The notes under the pieces are model-generated. The model was not told the DNA's origin. It did no database searches and was given only the letters and a program-made list of their open reading frames with translations. A program made the translations under genes and the position numbers. From Subtercola boreus (GTDB lineage: Bacteria > Actinomycetota > Actinomycetes > Actinomycetales > Microbacteriaceae), in NCBI RefSeq assembly GCF_006716115.1, contig NZ_VFOO01000001.1, positions 310,001 through 374,000 of the forward strand: a stretch of DNA of 64,000 nt, read 5' to 3'. This document shows positions 1-8,780 of the stretch, piece by piece; the stretch's first letter is position 1, and each line of letters opens with the position of its first letter.

Positions 1-843
1 GCGAAGACGGTGGACGGCGTCGAGCAGCACGGCTGGTTCACCGAGGACTTCACCTGGGCTGAGCTGCAGACCCTCCGCTGCCGGGAGCGCCTGCCTGAGC
101 TCCGGCCGTTCAGCGCCACGTTCGACGGCGAGTTCCCGCTGCTGCGGCTGGCGGACCTGTTCGCGCTGGTCGACGGCGCGATGGATGCTCTGCGGCGCCC
201 GCTCGGGATCGTCGCCGAACTCAAACACGCCGCCTACTTCGGGCGGCTCGGGTTCGACCTGGCCGAACTGTTCATCGCCGAGGTCGCTTCGGCGGGGTGG
301 GGCCTCGGCGGTCGTGAAGAAGGCGGTCGTGGAGAAGGGGGCGTGGATGATTCGGCGGGGCGGCTCGTGGTGGAGAGCTTCGAGCCCACCGTGCTGGCCG
401 ACCTCCGACGGAGGGGATTCGGCGCCGCCCTGGTGCAACTCGTCGACGATGTCGGATCCCCCGCCGACCTCGTGGAATCCCAGGGTGAGGAGGCACCGGC
501 ATACGCGACCTACCTGACCGCGGCCGGCCTTCGCGCGCTCGCCCGGGCGGGCGTCGACGGGATCAGCGTGCCGAAGGCGCTGCTGCTCGGCGACGGGCGG
601 TCGGTGGTCGCCGACGCGCACGCGGCAGGGCTCAGTGTGTTCACCTGGACGTTGCGGCCGGAGAACGCCTTCCTCGAGGAGCGGTACCGCACCGGCCCGG
701 AGGTCGCGGAGTTGGGAGATTGGCAGGGCGAGTGGTCCGAGATCGTCGGCGCCGGTGTCGACGGAGTGTTCTCCGATCATCCGGACGCCGCGGTCACCGT
801 GCGGAACGAGCAGGGCGACCGCGGCGCTGACCTGCCGTACTGA
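1..843 (+). CDS. Glycerophosphodiester phosphodiesterase, 5' end outside the window
   Basis: The reading frame is open from the first base, so the gene starts upstream; the GTG at position 10 is internal. The visible part matches the C-terminal two thirds of the GDPD family, TIM-barrel enzymes that hydrolyse glycerophosphodiesters to glycerol-3-phosphate and an alcohol. Family signs are WFTEDFTWAEL, the metal-ligand type segment IVAELKH, and the late barrel strands around DGISVPKALLL and VFTWTLRPENAFL. The N-terminal catalytic HRG motif must lie off the window and cannot be checked. A glycine/glutamate-rich insert near residues 95-110 (GGREEGGRGEGG) is not typical. It ends in TGA 67 bases before pcrA. 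Confidence 0.85.
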   Translation, partial: AKTVDGVEQHGWFTEDFTWAELQTLRCRERLPELRPFSATFDGEFPLLRLADLFALVDGAMDALRRPLGIVAELKHAAYFGRLGFDLAELFIAEVASAGWGLGGREEGGRGEGGVDDSAGRLVVESFEPTVLADLRRRGFGAALVQLVDDVGSPADLVESQGEEAPAYATYLTAAGLRALARAGVDGISVPKALLLGDGRSVVADAHAAGLSVFTWTLRPENAFLEERYRTGPEVAELGDWQGEWSEIVGAGVDGVFSDHPDAAVTVRNEQGDRGADLPY

Positions 844-894
844 CCGGCCGCTCTGACCGGTCGCGCTGACCGGCGCGCTGTCGGAGGTGTCGCG

Positions 895-900
895 TAAACT
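895..900 (+). promoter_or_regulatory. Candidate -10 element of pcrA
   Basis: TAAACT ends 9 bases before the pcrA ATG, which places the expected transcription start within a few bases of the start codon. This fits a leaderless or near-leaderless transcript, although a GGAG lies in the gap. Inferred from sequence only. Confidence 0.4.
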
Positions 901-909
901 TGGAGTGAC

Positions 910-3402
910 ATGACACCCACCTCACACCAGACCGACTCGACCTCCGTACCGCTGATCGTCGACGACTCCCGCGGCCGCTCGTTCGGTGGAGCCGGCGGGT
1001 CGGGGGCGGGCGCGAGTGGTGCCGGGCCGTCGTTCAACGATGCGCTGCTCGACGGGCTGAACCCGCCGCAGAAGGAGGCCGTCGAGTACCGCGGCCCTTC
1101 GCTCCTGATCGTCGCGGGGGCGGGTTCCGGCAAGACGAGCGTGCTCACGCGGAGGATCGCGAGCCTGATCGACAGCCGGGAGGCGTGGCCGAGCCAGATT
1201 CTCGCCATCACGTTCACCAACAAGGCTGCGGCCGAGATGCGCGAGCGGGTCGGTGCCCTCCTCGGGCAGACCGCGGAGGGCATGTGGATCTCGACCTTCC
1301 ACTCGGCGTGCGTGCGCATCCTTCGCCGTGAGGCGGAGAACTTCGGTTTCACCAAGGCCTTCACGATCTACGACTCGCATGACTCCCGCACGCTGATCAA
1401 ACGGATCATCAAGGAGCTGCAGGCCGACACATTCGGCTTCACCGTCTCGGGCGTGGCGGGAAAGATCTCGAAGCTCAAGAACGAGTTGGCGGATGCCGAC
1501 AGCTACGCGAGGTCGGCGAACTTCGACGACCCGCAGGAGCGGCTCTTCGTCGAGATCTTCCGGCAGTACACGCGGAGTCTCAGCGCGGCGAACGCCTTCG
1601 ACTTCGACGACCTCATCGGCCAGACCGTCTACCTGTTCCGGGCGTTCCCGCACGTCGCGGCCACGTACCGGCGGCGGTTCCGGCACATTCTCGTCGACGA
1701 GTATCAGGACACGAACCACGCGCAGTACTCCCTCATCCGCGAGCTCACCCTCCCGGTCGAGGAGGAGCCGGGCTCCGACCAGCGCACAGCGTCGCTGCCG
1801 GGCGCCTCGCTGACGGTGGTCGGTGACTCCGACCAGTCGATCTACGCGTTCCGCGGGGCCGACATCCGCAACATCGTGGAATTCGAGCGCGACTTCTCCG
1901 GGGCCAAGGTCATCCTGCTGGAGCAGAACTACCGGTCGACCCAGAACATCCTGTCCGCCGCCAATGCTGTCATCTCGAACAACTTCGACCGGAAAGACAA
2001 GAAGCTCTGGACCGACGTCGGCAACGGCGAGAAGATCGTCGGGTTCACGGGCTACAGCGGGCACGACGAGGCCCAGTTCGTGGCCGACGAGGTGACGAAG
2101 CTGCACGAGCAGGGCACGCCGTACAAAGACGTGGCGGTGTTCTACCGCACCAACGCGCAGACGCGTGCCCTCGAAGAGATCCTGATCAGGTCGGCTGTTC
2201 CCTACCGGGTGCTCGGCGGTACCCGCTTCTACGAGCGGGCCGAGATCAAGGATGTTCTCGCCTACCTGATCGCTGTCGCCAACCCGTTCGACGCCATGGC
2301 GCTCCGGCGCATCCTGAACACTCCGAAGCGTGGAATCGGGCCGGCGACAGAGACCGCGCTGGGCGTCTTCGCCCAGACCAACGAGATCACCTACCGTGAG
2401 GCGATGCGTCGTGCGCCCGAGCTGGGCCTCGGGCCCAAGGTCACGGGAGCGATCGTCGATCTCGCGAAGATGCTCGACGAGGCGACCCTGCTGCTCGATC
2501 CCGATCAGCCTGCCGACGACGGTTCGGTGGGTGCCACAGGATCGGTCGCCGAGGTGCTCACCATGCTGCTCGACCGGAGCGGGTACGTGACGGCCCTCCG
2601 GGCCGGCCGTGACCCCCAGGACGAGGCTCGGGCCGAGAACGTCGAGGAGCTCGTCGCGGTGACGCGGGAGTTCCAGAAGAACAACCCCGGTGGCACGCTC
2701 GTCGACTTCCTCACCGAGGTGTCGCTGGTGGCGGCGGCGGATGAACTCGACGACTCGAGCGGAACGGTGTCGCTGATGACACTGCACACGGCCAAAGGAC
2801 TGGAGTACGAGGCGGTGTTCCTGACCGGTGTCGAAGAGGACCTGCTGCCGCACCGGATGGCCGCGACCGAACCGGGTGGCCCGGCCGAGGAGAGGCGACT
2901 CTTCTATGTGGGCATCACGCGCGCCCGCAAGCGGCTGTACCTCTCGCTGGCGATGACGCGGGCGCAGTTCGGCGAGACCGCGGTGGCGATGCCGAGCCGG
3001 TACCTGCAGGAGATCCCGGCCGAGCTCATCGACTGGCGGCAGTCGCCGGGCATGGCGACGTCGCGCGGTGGTACGCAGCCCCGCGCGCTGAACGCCTCGC
3101 GGCCGGGTGGCGGCTTCAACAGCCGGAGTGCGGTGCGGGCCAGCGACTCCCTGTCCTTCCGTGACGCGGATGCGGCCGCTTCGCGGCCGAAGGCGGAGTG
3201 GCCGAACCGGGTCACGGCCCAGGTCCGTGACAACGGCAACCTCGAACTGCAGGCCGGCGACCGGATCCGGCACGTCGACTTCGGTGAGGGCCGGGTGAAC
3301 GCCGTGACCGGTGAGGGCACCAAGCGGGTGGCTCACGTTCAGTTCGATTCCGCCGGTGCGAAGAAGCTGCTGATCAAGATCGCGCCCATCGAGAAACTCT
3401 GA
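910..3402 (+). CDS. pcrA: ATP-dependent DNA helicase PcrA/UvrD
   Basis: This is a superfamily 1A 3'-5' DNA helicase of 830 residues, acting in nucleotide excision repair, mismatch repair and clearing of recombination intermediates. Visible motifs in order are the Q-motif region LNPPQKEAV, Walker A AGAGSGKTS (about residue 69), motif Ia TFTNKAAAEM, motif II VDEYQDTN (about 260), motif III VVGDSDQSIYAFRGA, motif IV LEQNYRST, motif V LMTLHTAKGLE and motif VI YVGITRARKRLYLS. The C-terminus, after a low-complexity stretch, carries the small PcrA-specific Tudor-like domain (GDRIRHVDFGEG) that contacts RNA polymerase in other bacteria. Length is normal for the family. The N-terminus has a roughly 40-residue disordered serine/glycine-rich extension. 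The start was chosen because it is the first ATG after the -10-like TAAACT. Confidence 0.95.
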   Translation: MTPTSHQTDSTSVPLIVDDSRGRSFGGAGGSGAGASGAGPSFNDALLDGLNPPQKEAVEYRGPSLLIVAGAGSGKTSVLTRRIASLIDSREAWPSQILAITFTNKAAAEMRERVGALLGQTAEGMWISTFHSACVRILRREAENFGFTKAFTIYDSHDSRTLIKRIIKELQADTFGFTVSGVAGKISKLKNELADADSYARSANFDDPQERLFVEIFRQYTRSLSAANAFDFDDLIGQTVYLFRAFPHVAATYRRRFRHILVDEYQDTNHAQYSLIRELTLPVEEEPGSDQRTASLPGASLTVVGDSDQSIYAFRGADIRNIVEFERDFSGAKVILLEQNYRSTQNILSAANAVISNNFDRKDKKLWTDVGNGEKIVGFTGYSGHDEAQFVADEVTKLHEQGTPYKDVAVFYRTNAQTRALEEILIRSAVPYRVLGGTRFYERAEIKDVLAYLIAVANPFDAMALRRILNTPKRGIGPATETALGVFAQTNEITYREAMRRAPELGLGPKVTGAIVDLAKMLDEATLLLDPDQPADDGSVGATGSVAEVLTMLLDRSGYVTALRAGRDPQDEARAENVEELVAVTREFQKNNPGGTLVDFLTEVSLVAAADELDDSSGTVSLMTLHTAKGLEYEAVFLTGVEEDLLPHRMAATEPGGPAEERRLFYVGITRARKRLYLSLAMTRAQFGETAVAMPSRYLQEIPAELIDWRQSPGMATSRGGTQPRALNASRPGGGFNSRSAVRASDSLSFRDADAAASRPKAEWPNRVTAQVRDNGNLELQAGDRIRHVDFGEGRVNAVTGEGTKRVAHVQFDSAGAKKLLIKIAPIEKL

Positions 3403-3440
3403 CAGCAGCGGCCGGTGGCTGCACGTCGGCACGGTCGGCG

Positions 3441-4241
3441 TCAGAGTGAAGCGCGGAGTGCTTTCAGGTAGCGGTCGCGCGGCAGCTGTCGGAGACGCCG
3501 GGGCAGGCGCGGGTAGATGATCGCTGCTACCCGGAACAGCCGGTCGAAGCGGCGCTGGGAACGGGAACTCCACGGCAGCACGAAGGCCCGGCGGAGGTCG
3601 TCGTCGAGCAGCCCGGTGGTGACCAGCCGCACCAGGGGCATCGCAGCCCTCAGCCAGAGCGGTGCGGTGCGCGGGTGGAGCAGGTCGTGCGCCACTCGGC
3701 GGGCGGGATCGGTGACCCGGAGCTCGCTCACCGCGGTCATCCAATAGGCGCGGAACGCCGTGAGGTCGGCCGGCCACATTCCCGCCGGCATCTGCAGCGC
3801 CGATCCCAGCACTCCGTATCGTTGGTAGACCACTTCGGCATCTTCCGGAGCCAGCGGTCCGAATGTCTTCTCGTAGACGGTGAGCGCAGTCTGGTAGAGC
3901 GTCGCCGCCACCCACAGTTGTGCTCGGGAGTCGAACGCGTTGTAGGAGTTGCCCGGCCGTTCGCCGGGCTCACCCGGGCGACTCACGACGGGGGCGTGGG
4001 CTCGATTCACCCGAGCGACGACCGCCGCAAGCTCCGCAGGGCTGGCGAACACTGTTGCATACGCGTAGGTCACGGTGTTCGCCAGCCGCTCGAGTGGCCG
4101 GTTCGCGAAGTCGCTGTGGGCCGCAACTCCGTACCCGACCGCTGGGTTGGCGATCTGCATCAGGATGGCCCTCCCACCGCCGGCCAGAAGCACTGCCTCG
4201 GCCGCAAGGTTCGTGAAGACGGTGTAGGGGGAGCGGCTCAT
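3441..4241 (-). CDS. Oxygenase MpaB / DUF2236 family protein
   Basis: A 266-residue protein of the family that includes rubber oxygenase Lcp and fungal MpaB. Family members are often b-type haem enzymes, although most bacterial ones have no known substrate. Recognisable parts are the N-terminal AGGGRAILMQIANPAVGYGVAAHSDF, the FANRPLERLANTVTYAYATVF segment, the histidine in VNRAHAPV, and YQRYGVLGSALQMPAGMWPADL near the middle. There is no signal peptide, so it is probably cytoplasmic. It lies downstream of the thioester surface protein on the same strand, 9 bases after that stop. Its own promoter appears to sit inside that gene: TAGTCT followed by six bases and then ATG, a leaderless arrangement. 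The convergent neighbour is pcrA. Confidence 0.8.
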   Translation of the reverse strand: MSRSPYTVFTNLAAEAVLLAGGGRAILMQIANPAVGYGVAAHSDFANRPLERLANTVTYAYATVFASPAELAAVVARVNRAHAPVVSRPGEPGERPGNSYNAFDSRAQLWVAATLYQTALTVYEKTFGPLAPEDAEVVYQRYGVLGSALQMPAGMWPADLTAFRAYWMTAVSELRVTDPARRVAHDLLHPRTAPLWLRAAMPLVRLVTTGLLDDDLRRAFVLPWSSRSQRRFDRLFRVAAIIYPRLPRRLRQLPRDRYLKALRASL

Positions 4242-4247
4242 GTCTGA

Positions 4248-4253
4248 AGACTA
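4248..4253 (-). promoter_or_regulatory. Candidate -10 of the MpaB-family gene (leaderless)
   Basis: On the minus strand TAGTCT is followed by TCAGAC and then the ATG of the oxygenase gene. The hexamer overlaps the last codon and stop of the upstream surface-protein gene. With a normal 6-7 base discriminator, transcription would start at the A of the start codon. Confidence 0.45.
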
Positions 4254-5900
4254 CGTGCGCCGTCTGCGTGTCCTCCGGAGGAGAACGGATCCGAGAGCTG
4301 TCGCACCGAGGGCCAACGCCGTCGATCCCGCAACCAGCCATGGGGCACTGGCCTCGAGGTCGCGGCCAGTCGATGCCAGAACCGACCCGCCGCCAGCGGC
4401 GGTTGTCGTGGTGACCTGGCTTCCGGGCGTCGGGGGCGGAGTCGGGGTCGGGGTCGGGGGCGGTGTGGCAGCAGGCGTCGGTATCGGTGTCTCTGTCGCC
4501 GCCGGCGGTGTGGGGGGAGGAGGCGGAGTGAGCGCATGTGTCGTTTCGTCTGCAGCACCGAACGGGGAGGCCCAGGCGAGGATTCTGTCACCGCCGTGCG
4601 CCGTGGATGTGTCGGCGGGGTCGATCGTCTCGGTCCAGACGTAGTAGCCCTCGGCGGGGAGGACGCAGTCCGGAGTCCTGTACAGTCCGGGGCCGTTCTC
4701 GGCAAGCACCTTCACGGTACAGACGGCAACGGCTCCCGGTGGCACTACGTCCTGTCGCGCCGGCCTCTCGGCGAAGGGCCCCCAGAGCGTGCTGCGAACG
4801 GTGACCGGCACGGGCTGCAGCGCTCCCTCGGAATCTCGGTAGACGCCCCATTCCGACAGGGTGGCCGTCGCGAGCCCGGCCTCCTCCGGCGCCCCGACTT
4901 CGTCCGCCTCGGCGGAGAGCTTCGGCCGGGGCGCGAGCTTCAGCTCCAGCGAGTCGGTGAGGTGCGCGCCGACCACGGCTTCGGACGAGCTCGTCTGCGT
5001 CTGCACGGCCGGGGCGAAAGGCAGCGGCGAGATGTCCCCGCCATGGGCGTGTGCTGCTGCCGACATCCCTCCTGGAGGGGGAACGAGGAGACTCTGGATG
5101 CCGGGACGGGAGCGCGCCACGTAGAAGGCGTCGCCGTACGGCAGATCCGTGTAGGCGACGTCTGCGGTCACGTCGCTGAGAGCGGTGCCGTCTGAGGGGA
5201 TGACGGTCGAGGTCTCGCCGTTGCCCACTTGGTGCACCGAGGAGCCGTCGGCGAAGGTCGCGCCCTTCAGGGTCAGGGTTCCGGTGCGCCTGCCGGAGGG
5301 TTCCTTGGTGGGTCCGCCGCTCAGGTAGTCGACGATGAGGTCGCTCCTGACGGTGCCGGTGCTCCCCCCGGGCAGTGTCAGAGCCAGCCGGGCGGAGACC
5401 CCGCGTGAGGCGCCGAGCGGAGCATCCATGATCTCGCGCATGGACACCGCCCGCGCCAGGACGGTGGAGGCGGCATCATTGGCCCGCTGTGCGTACCACG
5501 CCATGTCATGAGAGCCGAGGCCCGTGATCGCCCAGGTCGCGAGCTGCGCCGCAGCAGTGACGTTGGGGCCTTCCCCCGACGTCCATTTGCGGCTGATGTA
5601 CGCGAGGCGTGCTGCGTCGTCGGCGGAGACCCAGCCGAGGTTCGTGCCGAGCTGGTATTCGGTATCCGAGCCCTCCGGCGGTGCGTACTGAACTTGGAGG
5701 CAGAGCCCGAGGTTGCCGTCGGCGAGGCGGTGCGAGCCGATCCACGAGCGACCGTCTGCTGCCCACAGGTGGCCGAAACCGTGGCTGACGACGGGAAGAG
5801 CGCTCGCAGTGCTGCCGAGGAAGAGCGAGCCGCAGAGTGCAAGGAGAGCCGCCAGCACGGCGGAGAGAGTGACGAGATGTTTGCGTTGAGGGGTGTTCAT
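4251..5900 (-). CDS. Wall-anchored surface protein with thioester-type domain and LAxTG sorting signal
   Basis: A 549-residue secreted protein. A signal peptide spans residues 1-34 (a KH pair, then a long hydrophobic core ending ASALP). Residues about 45-200 look like a thioester domain: Cys67 in LGLCLQVQY and Gln119 in AAQLATWAI match the Cys and Q-x-A-phi-W elements that form an internal Cys-Gln thioester in Gram-positive adhesins. A central beta-rich region follows, then a proline/threonine-rich spacer (about 445-495). The C-terminus is LASTG at about 508-512, a hydrophobic segment and an RRTRRRRT tail, the layout of a class E (LAxTG) sortase substrate. The start at 5900 was preferred over a frame open to 6098 because it places the signal peptide at the N-terminus. 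The thioester assignment rests on motifs alone. Confidence 0.8.
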   Translation of the reverse strand: MNTPQRKHLVTLSAVLAALLALCGSLFLGSTASALPVVSHGFGHLWAADGRSWIGSHRLADGNLGLCLQVQYAPPEGSDTEYQLGTNLGWVSADDAARLAYISRKWTSGEGPNVTAAAQLATWAITGLGSHDMAWYAQRANDAASTVLARAVSMREIMDAPLGASRGVSARLALTLPGGSTGTVRSDLIVDYLSGGPTKEPSGRRTGTLTLKGATFADGSSVHQVGNGETSTVIPSDGTALSDVTADVAYTDLPYGDAFYVARSRPGIQSLLVPPPGGMSAAAHAHGGDISPLPFAPAVQTQTSSSEAVVGAHLTDSLELKLAPRPKLSAEADEVGAPEEAGLATATLSEWGVYRDSEGALQPVPVTVRSTLWGPFAERPARQDVVPPGAVAVCTVKVLAENGPGLYRTPDCVLPAEGYYVWTETIDPADTSTAHGGDRILAWASPFGAADETTHALTPPPPPTPPAATETPIPTPAATPPPTPTPTPPPTPGSQVTTTTAAGGGSVLASTGRDLEASAPWLVAGSTALALGATALGSVLLRRTRRRRT

Positions 5901-6117
5901 GCGGCAAGACTGACGGGCTGCGCCCCACCTGAAGACGCCCGCCCAGCAATCTGTGGAGAGAGCGCCAAATCGCGGGTCTGTGGAGGGGTAGGCTTTGAGA
6001 CGGTCTAGATGTCTCGATCTCAAGACACATTGAACTGGGCATCCGGCTATCGTTTTTCGACAGAAACCAGGCAACGCGTGCGTGGCGGGAGCCACCATGC
6101 TGATGGGATGAGCAAGC

Positions 6118-7281
6118 GTGGATCTATTTGAATATCAGGCTCGGGACCTCTTCGAGAGCTACGGCGTTCCCGTGCTCCCGGGCATCATCGCAGACACGCC
6201 CGAAGAGGTGCGTGCGGCGGCTGAGAAGCTCGGCGGCGTCACCGTCGTCAAGGCGCAGGTGAAGGTCGGCGGCCGCGGAAAGGCCGGCGGCGTCAAGGTC
6301 GCCAAGAACCCCGACGAGGCAGAAGAGGCCGCGAAGTCGATCCTCGGCCTCGACATCAAGGGTCACACCGTCAAGCGCGTCATGGTCGCCGGCGGAGCCC
6401 GCATCAAGAGCGAGTACTACTTCTCTGTGCTGCTCGACCGGGCCAACCGCTCCTACCTCAGCCTGTCGAGCTTCGAGGGCGGAATGGAGATCGAGGAGCT
6501 CGCGGTCGAGCGTCCCGAGGCTCTCGCCCGCATCGAGGTCGACCCGCTGCAGGGTGTCGACCTGGCCAAGGCCACCGAGATCGCGATCGCCGCGAAATTC
6601 CCCGCCGACATCGTCGACAAGGTCGCCCCGGTCTTCGTGAAGCTGTACGAGGTCTACAAGGGCGAAGACGCCACGCTGGTCGAGGTCAACCCGCTGGTGC
6701 TCACCGAGGAGGGCGACATCGTCGCGCTCGACGGCAAGGTCTCGCTCGACGAGAACGCTGACTTCCGTCACCCGAACCACGAAGCGCTCGTCGACCAGGA
6801 TGCCGAAGACCCGCTCGAGGCGAAGGCCAAGAAGCTCGGGCTGAACTACGTCAAGCTCGACGGCGAGGTCGGTGTCATCGGAAACGGTGCAGGACTCGTC
6901 ATGTCGACCCTCGACGTCGTCAGCTACGCGGGCGAGAACTTCACGGGTGTGAAGCCGGCCAACTTCCTCGACATCGGTGGCGGAGCATCCGCTGAGGTGA
7001 TGGCCAACGGCCTCGACGTGATCCTCGGCGACCCGCAGGTGAAGAGCGTGTTCGTCAACGTCTTCGGCGGCATCACCGCGTGCGACGCCGTCGCGAACGG
7101 CATCGTCAAGGCTCTCGAGATCCTCGGCGACGCCGCCACCAAGCCCCTCGTCGTGCGCCTCGACGGAAACAAGGTCGAGGAGGGTCGCCAGATCCTGCGC
7201 GACGCCGCGAACCCGCTCGTCTCGCTGGCGGACACCATGGACGAAGGCGCCGCCAAGGCCGCCGAACTGGCTTCGAAGTAA
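6118..7281 (+). CDS. sucC: Succinate-CoA ligase, beta subunit
   Basis: ADP/GDP-forming succinyl-CoA synthetase beta chain (387 residues) of the TCA cycle, which makes ATP or GTP from succinyl-CoA with SucD. The N-terminal ATP-grasp domain is clear ([19 protein letters not shown], then [18 protein letters not shown]). The metal-binding EVNPLVLT follows, and the C-terminal CoA-ligase domain contains [10 protein letters not shown]. The start is GTG at 6118, fixed by homology of the first residues; the Shine-Dalgarno is weak. It is followed 16 bases later by sucD. The 217-base region upstream (5901-6117) holds the divergent promoters of this gene and the surface-protein gene, and nothing else recognisable. 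Confidence 0.96.
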   Translation: MDLFEYQARDLFESYGVPVLPGIIADTPEEVRAAAEKLGGVTVVKAQVKVGGRGKAGGVKVAKNPDEAEEAAKSILGLDIKGHTVKRVMVAGGARIKSEYYFSVLLDRANRSYLSLSSFEGGMEIEELAVERPEALARIEVDPLQGVDLAKATEIAIAAKFPADIVDKVAPVFVKLYEVYKGEDATLVEVNPLVLTEEGDIVALDGKVSLDENADFRHPNHEALVDQDAEDPLEAKAKKLGLNYVKLDGEVGVIGNGAGLVMSTLDVVSYAGENFTGVKPANFLDIGGGASAEVMANGLDVILGDPQVKSVFVNVFGGITACDAVANGIVKALEILGDAATKPLVVRLDGNKVEEGRQILRDAANPLVSLADTMDEGAAKAAELASK

Positions 7282-7297
7282 AGGGAACAGAACAAGA

Positions 7298-8188
7298 ATG
7301 TCGATCTTCCTCAACAAAGACTCCAAGGTCATCGTGCAGGGCATCACCGGCGGTGAGGGCACCAAGCACACCGCCCTCATGCTGAAGGCCGGCACGAAGG
7401 TCGTCGGCGGCGTGAACGCGCGCAAGGCCGGCACCACGGTCGAGCACGACGGCGGCGTCTCGCTTCCCGTGTTCGGCACCGTCTCCGAGGCCATCGCCGA
7501 GACCGGCGCGGATGTCTCGATCGTGTTCGTTCCGCCGGCGTTCGCCAAAGACGCGGTACTCGAAGCCGTCGAGGCCGAGATTCCGCTCGTCGTCGTGATC
7601 ACCGAGGGCATTCCGATCCAGGACTCGGCCGAGTTCTGGGCGACCGCGAAGGCCAAGGGCGGCAAGACCCGCATCATCGGCCCGAACTGCCCCGGCATCA
7701 TCACGCCCGGCGAGTCGCTCGTCGGCATCACTCCGGCCACGATCACCGGCAAGGGCCCGATCGGCCTGGTCTCGAAGTCGGGCACGCTGACCTACCAGAT
7801 GATGTACGAGCTGCGGGATCTCGGTTTCTCGACCGCGATCGGCATCGGCGGCGACCCCATCATCGGCACCACGCACATCGATGCACTCGCCGCATTCGAG
7901 GCCGACCCCGAGACCAAGGCGATCGTCATGATCGGCGAGATCGGTGGAGACGCCGAGGAGCGCGCTGCCGACTACATCAAGGCGCACGTGACGAAGCCGG
8001 TCGTCGGCTACGTCGCCGGCTTCACCGCCCCTGAGGGCAAGACGATGGGGCACGCCGGCGCGATCGTCTCCTCCGGTGCAGGCACGGCCGATGGCAAGAA
8101 GCTGGCCCTCGAGGCCGCCGGCGTCAAGGTCGGCAAGACGCCGAGCGAGACCGCTGCGCTGCTGCGCGAGGTCTACGCGGCACTCTAG
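7298..8188 (+). CDS. sucD: Succinate-CoA ligase, alpha subunit
   Basis: The 296-residue alpha chain carries the Rossmann CoA-binding domain ([15 protein letters not shown], then [18 protein letters not shown]) and the phosphohistidine loop [18 protein letters not shown]. That histidine relays phosphate between succinyl phosphate and the nucleotide. Length is normal. It forms an operon with sucC, with an AG-rich Shine-Dalgarno (AAGGGAACAGAACAAG) in the 16-base gap, and ends in a strong intrinsic terminator. Confidence 0.96.
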   Translation: MSIFLNKDSKVIVQGITGGEGTKHTALMLKAGTKVVGGVNARKAGTTVEHDGGVSLPVFGTVSEAIAETGADVSIVFVPPAFAKDAVLEAVEAEIPLVVVITEGIPIQDSAEFWATAKAKGGKTRIIGPNCPGIITPGESLVGITPATITGKGPIGLVSKSGTLTYQMMYELRDLGFSTAIGIGGDPIIGTTHIDALAAFEADPETKAIVMIGEIGGDAEERAADYIKAHVTKPVVGYVAGFTAPEGKTMGHAGAIVSSGAGTADGKKLALEAAGVKVGKTPSETAALLREVYAAL

Positions 8189-8203
8189 CCACGCGACATC
8201 CGA

Positions 8204-8239
8204 GGGGCCCGTCACCATCCGTGGTGGCGGGCCCCTTTT
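8204..8239 (+). terminator. Intrinsic terminator of sucCD
   Basis: A 13-bp stem (GGGGCCCGTCACC with GGTGGCGGGCCCC, one G-T wobble), a six-base loop and a TTTT tail lie 15 bases after the sucD stop. Confidence 0.9.
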
Positions 8240-8250
8240 CTGTGCAACGG

Positions 8251-8266
8251 TATAAGATAACTTATA
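8251..8266. promoter_or_regulatory. Palindrome in the mntA-hepT promoter, candidate autoregulatory operator
   Basis: TATAAG-ATAA-CTTATA is a perfect 6-bp inverted repeat with a 4-base spacer in a strikingly AT-rich patch. It lies 18 bases before the antitoxin ATG and just upstream of the Shine-Dalgarno AGGAG. It contains -10-like hexamers on both strands. Since the antitoxin begins with a helix-turn-helix, this is the obvious candidate binding site; that is inference. Confidence 0.55.
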
Positions 8267-8284
8267 GATGAGGAGAAAACAGCT

Positions 8285-8770
8285 ATGTCGAATTCGCTGA
8301 CGAGTCTTGTGACGGCGCAGGTGCGACGGGATCGCGCTGCTTCACAATTCACCCAACGGCTCATGGAGACGTTCGAGTCAGGTGTGTCCCAAGGCCGCAT
8401 TGCGAGGGCCATCGGAGTGACGCAGCCTGCGGTGTCGCAGATGATCGCTGCTGAACGGGCGCGCCGGATGACCGTGCGAGGCCCGATTGGTATGCGAGTC
8501 GAGCGTCATCGTGTCGAGTTGCTCGACGTCGCTCGGGCGCACGACGCCCGTCACCTGCGTGTCTTCGGATCGGTCGCGGCCGGCCTGGACACGGAGGCGA
8601 GCGATCTTGACCTCCTGGTGAGTCTCCCGCGTTCGGCCGGAATGCTGGCCGTTGCATCTCTCGGCGATGATCTGGCGGAGGTGCTCGGGGCACCGGTCGA
8701 CATTGTCGCTGAGCACATGGTGAAGCTCGACCATCTGGCCTCACTGAAGCGCCGCTCGGTTCCTCTGTGA
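8285..8770 (+). CDS. mntA: HTH-MntA antitoxin: DNA-binding domain fused to minimal nucleotidyltransferase
   Basis: A 161-residue two-domain protein. Residues about 30-60 (SQGRIARAIGVTQPAVSQMI) form a helix-turn-helix. Residues about 88-150 form a minimal nucleotidyltransferase with G95-S96 followed by D107-x-D109 (FGSVAAGLDTEASDLDLLV) and a third acidic residue in PVDIV. In HepT/MntA (type VII) systems the MntA enzyme neutralises HepT by adding AMP to its active-site tyrosine. The next gene is HepT-like, 10 bases downstream. Most MntA proteins lack an N-terminal HTH, so this one may also repress its own operon. ATG at 8285 follows AGGAG at 8271. Confidence 0.82.
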   Translation: MSNSLTSLVTAQVRRDRAASQFTQRLMETFESGVSQGRIARAIGVTQPAVSQMIAAERARRMTVRGPIGMRVERHRVELLDVARAHDARHLRVFGSVAAGLDTEASDLDLLVSLPRSAGMLAVASLGDDLAEVLGAPVDIVAEHMVKLDHLASLKRRSVPL

Positions 8771-8780
8771 GCCCGGCCAC

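Noticed and set aside
922-3915. A 997-codon open frame on the minus strand across pcrA
   Set aside because: It is the mirror of a well-conserved helicase gene in high-GC DNA, where the antisense frame often stays open. Its product is Arg/Asp/Val-rich without recognisable domains.
4251-6098. Longer start for the surface protein at 6098
   Set aside because: It would place 66 cysteine- and arginine-rich residues before a clear signal peptide and cover the sucC promoter.
6124-7785. A 553-codon minus-strand frame across sucCD
   Set aside because: Antisense shadow of two conserved genes; no domain, and composition follows codon bias of the real strand.
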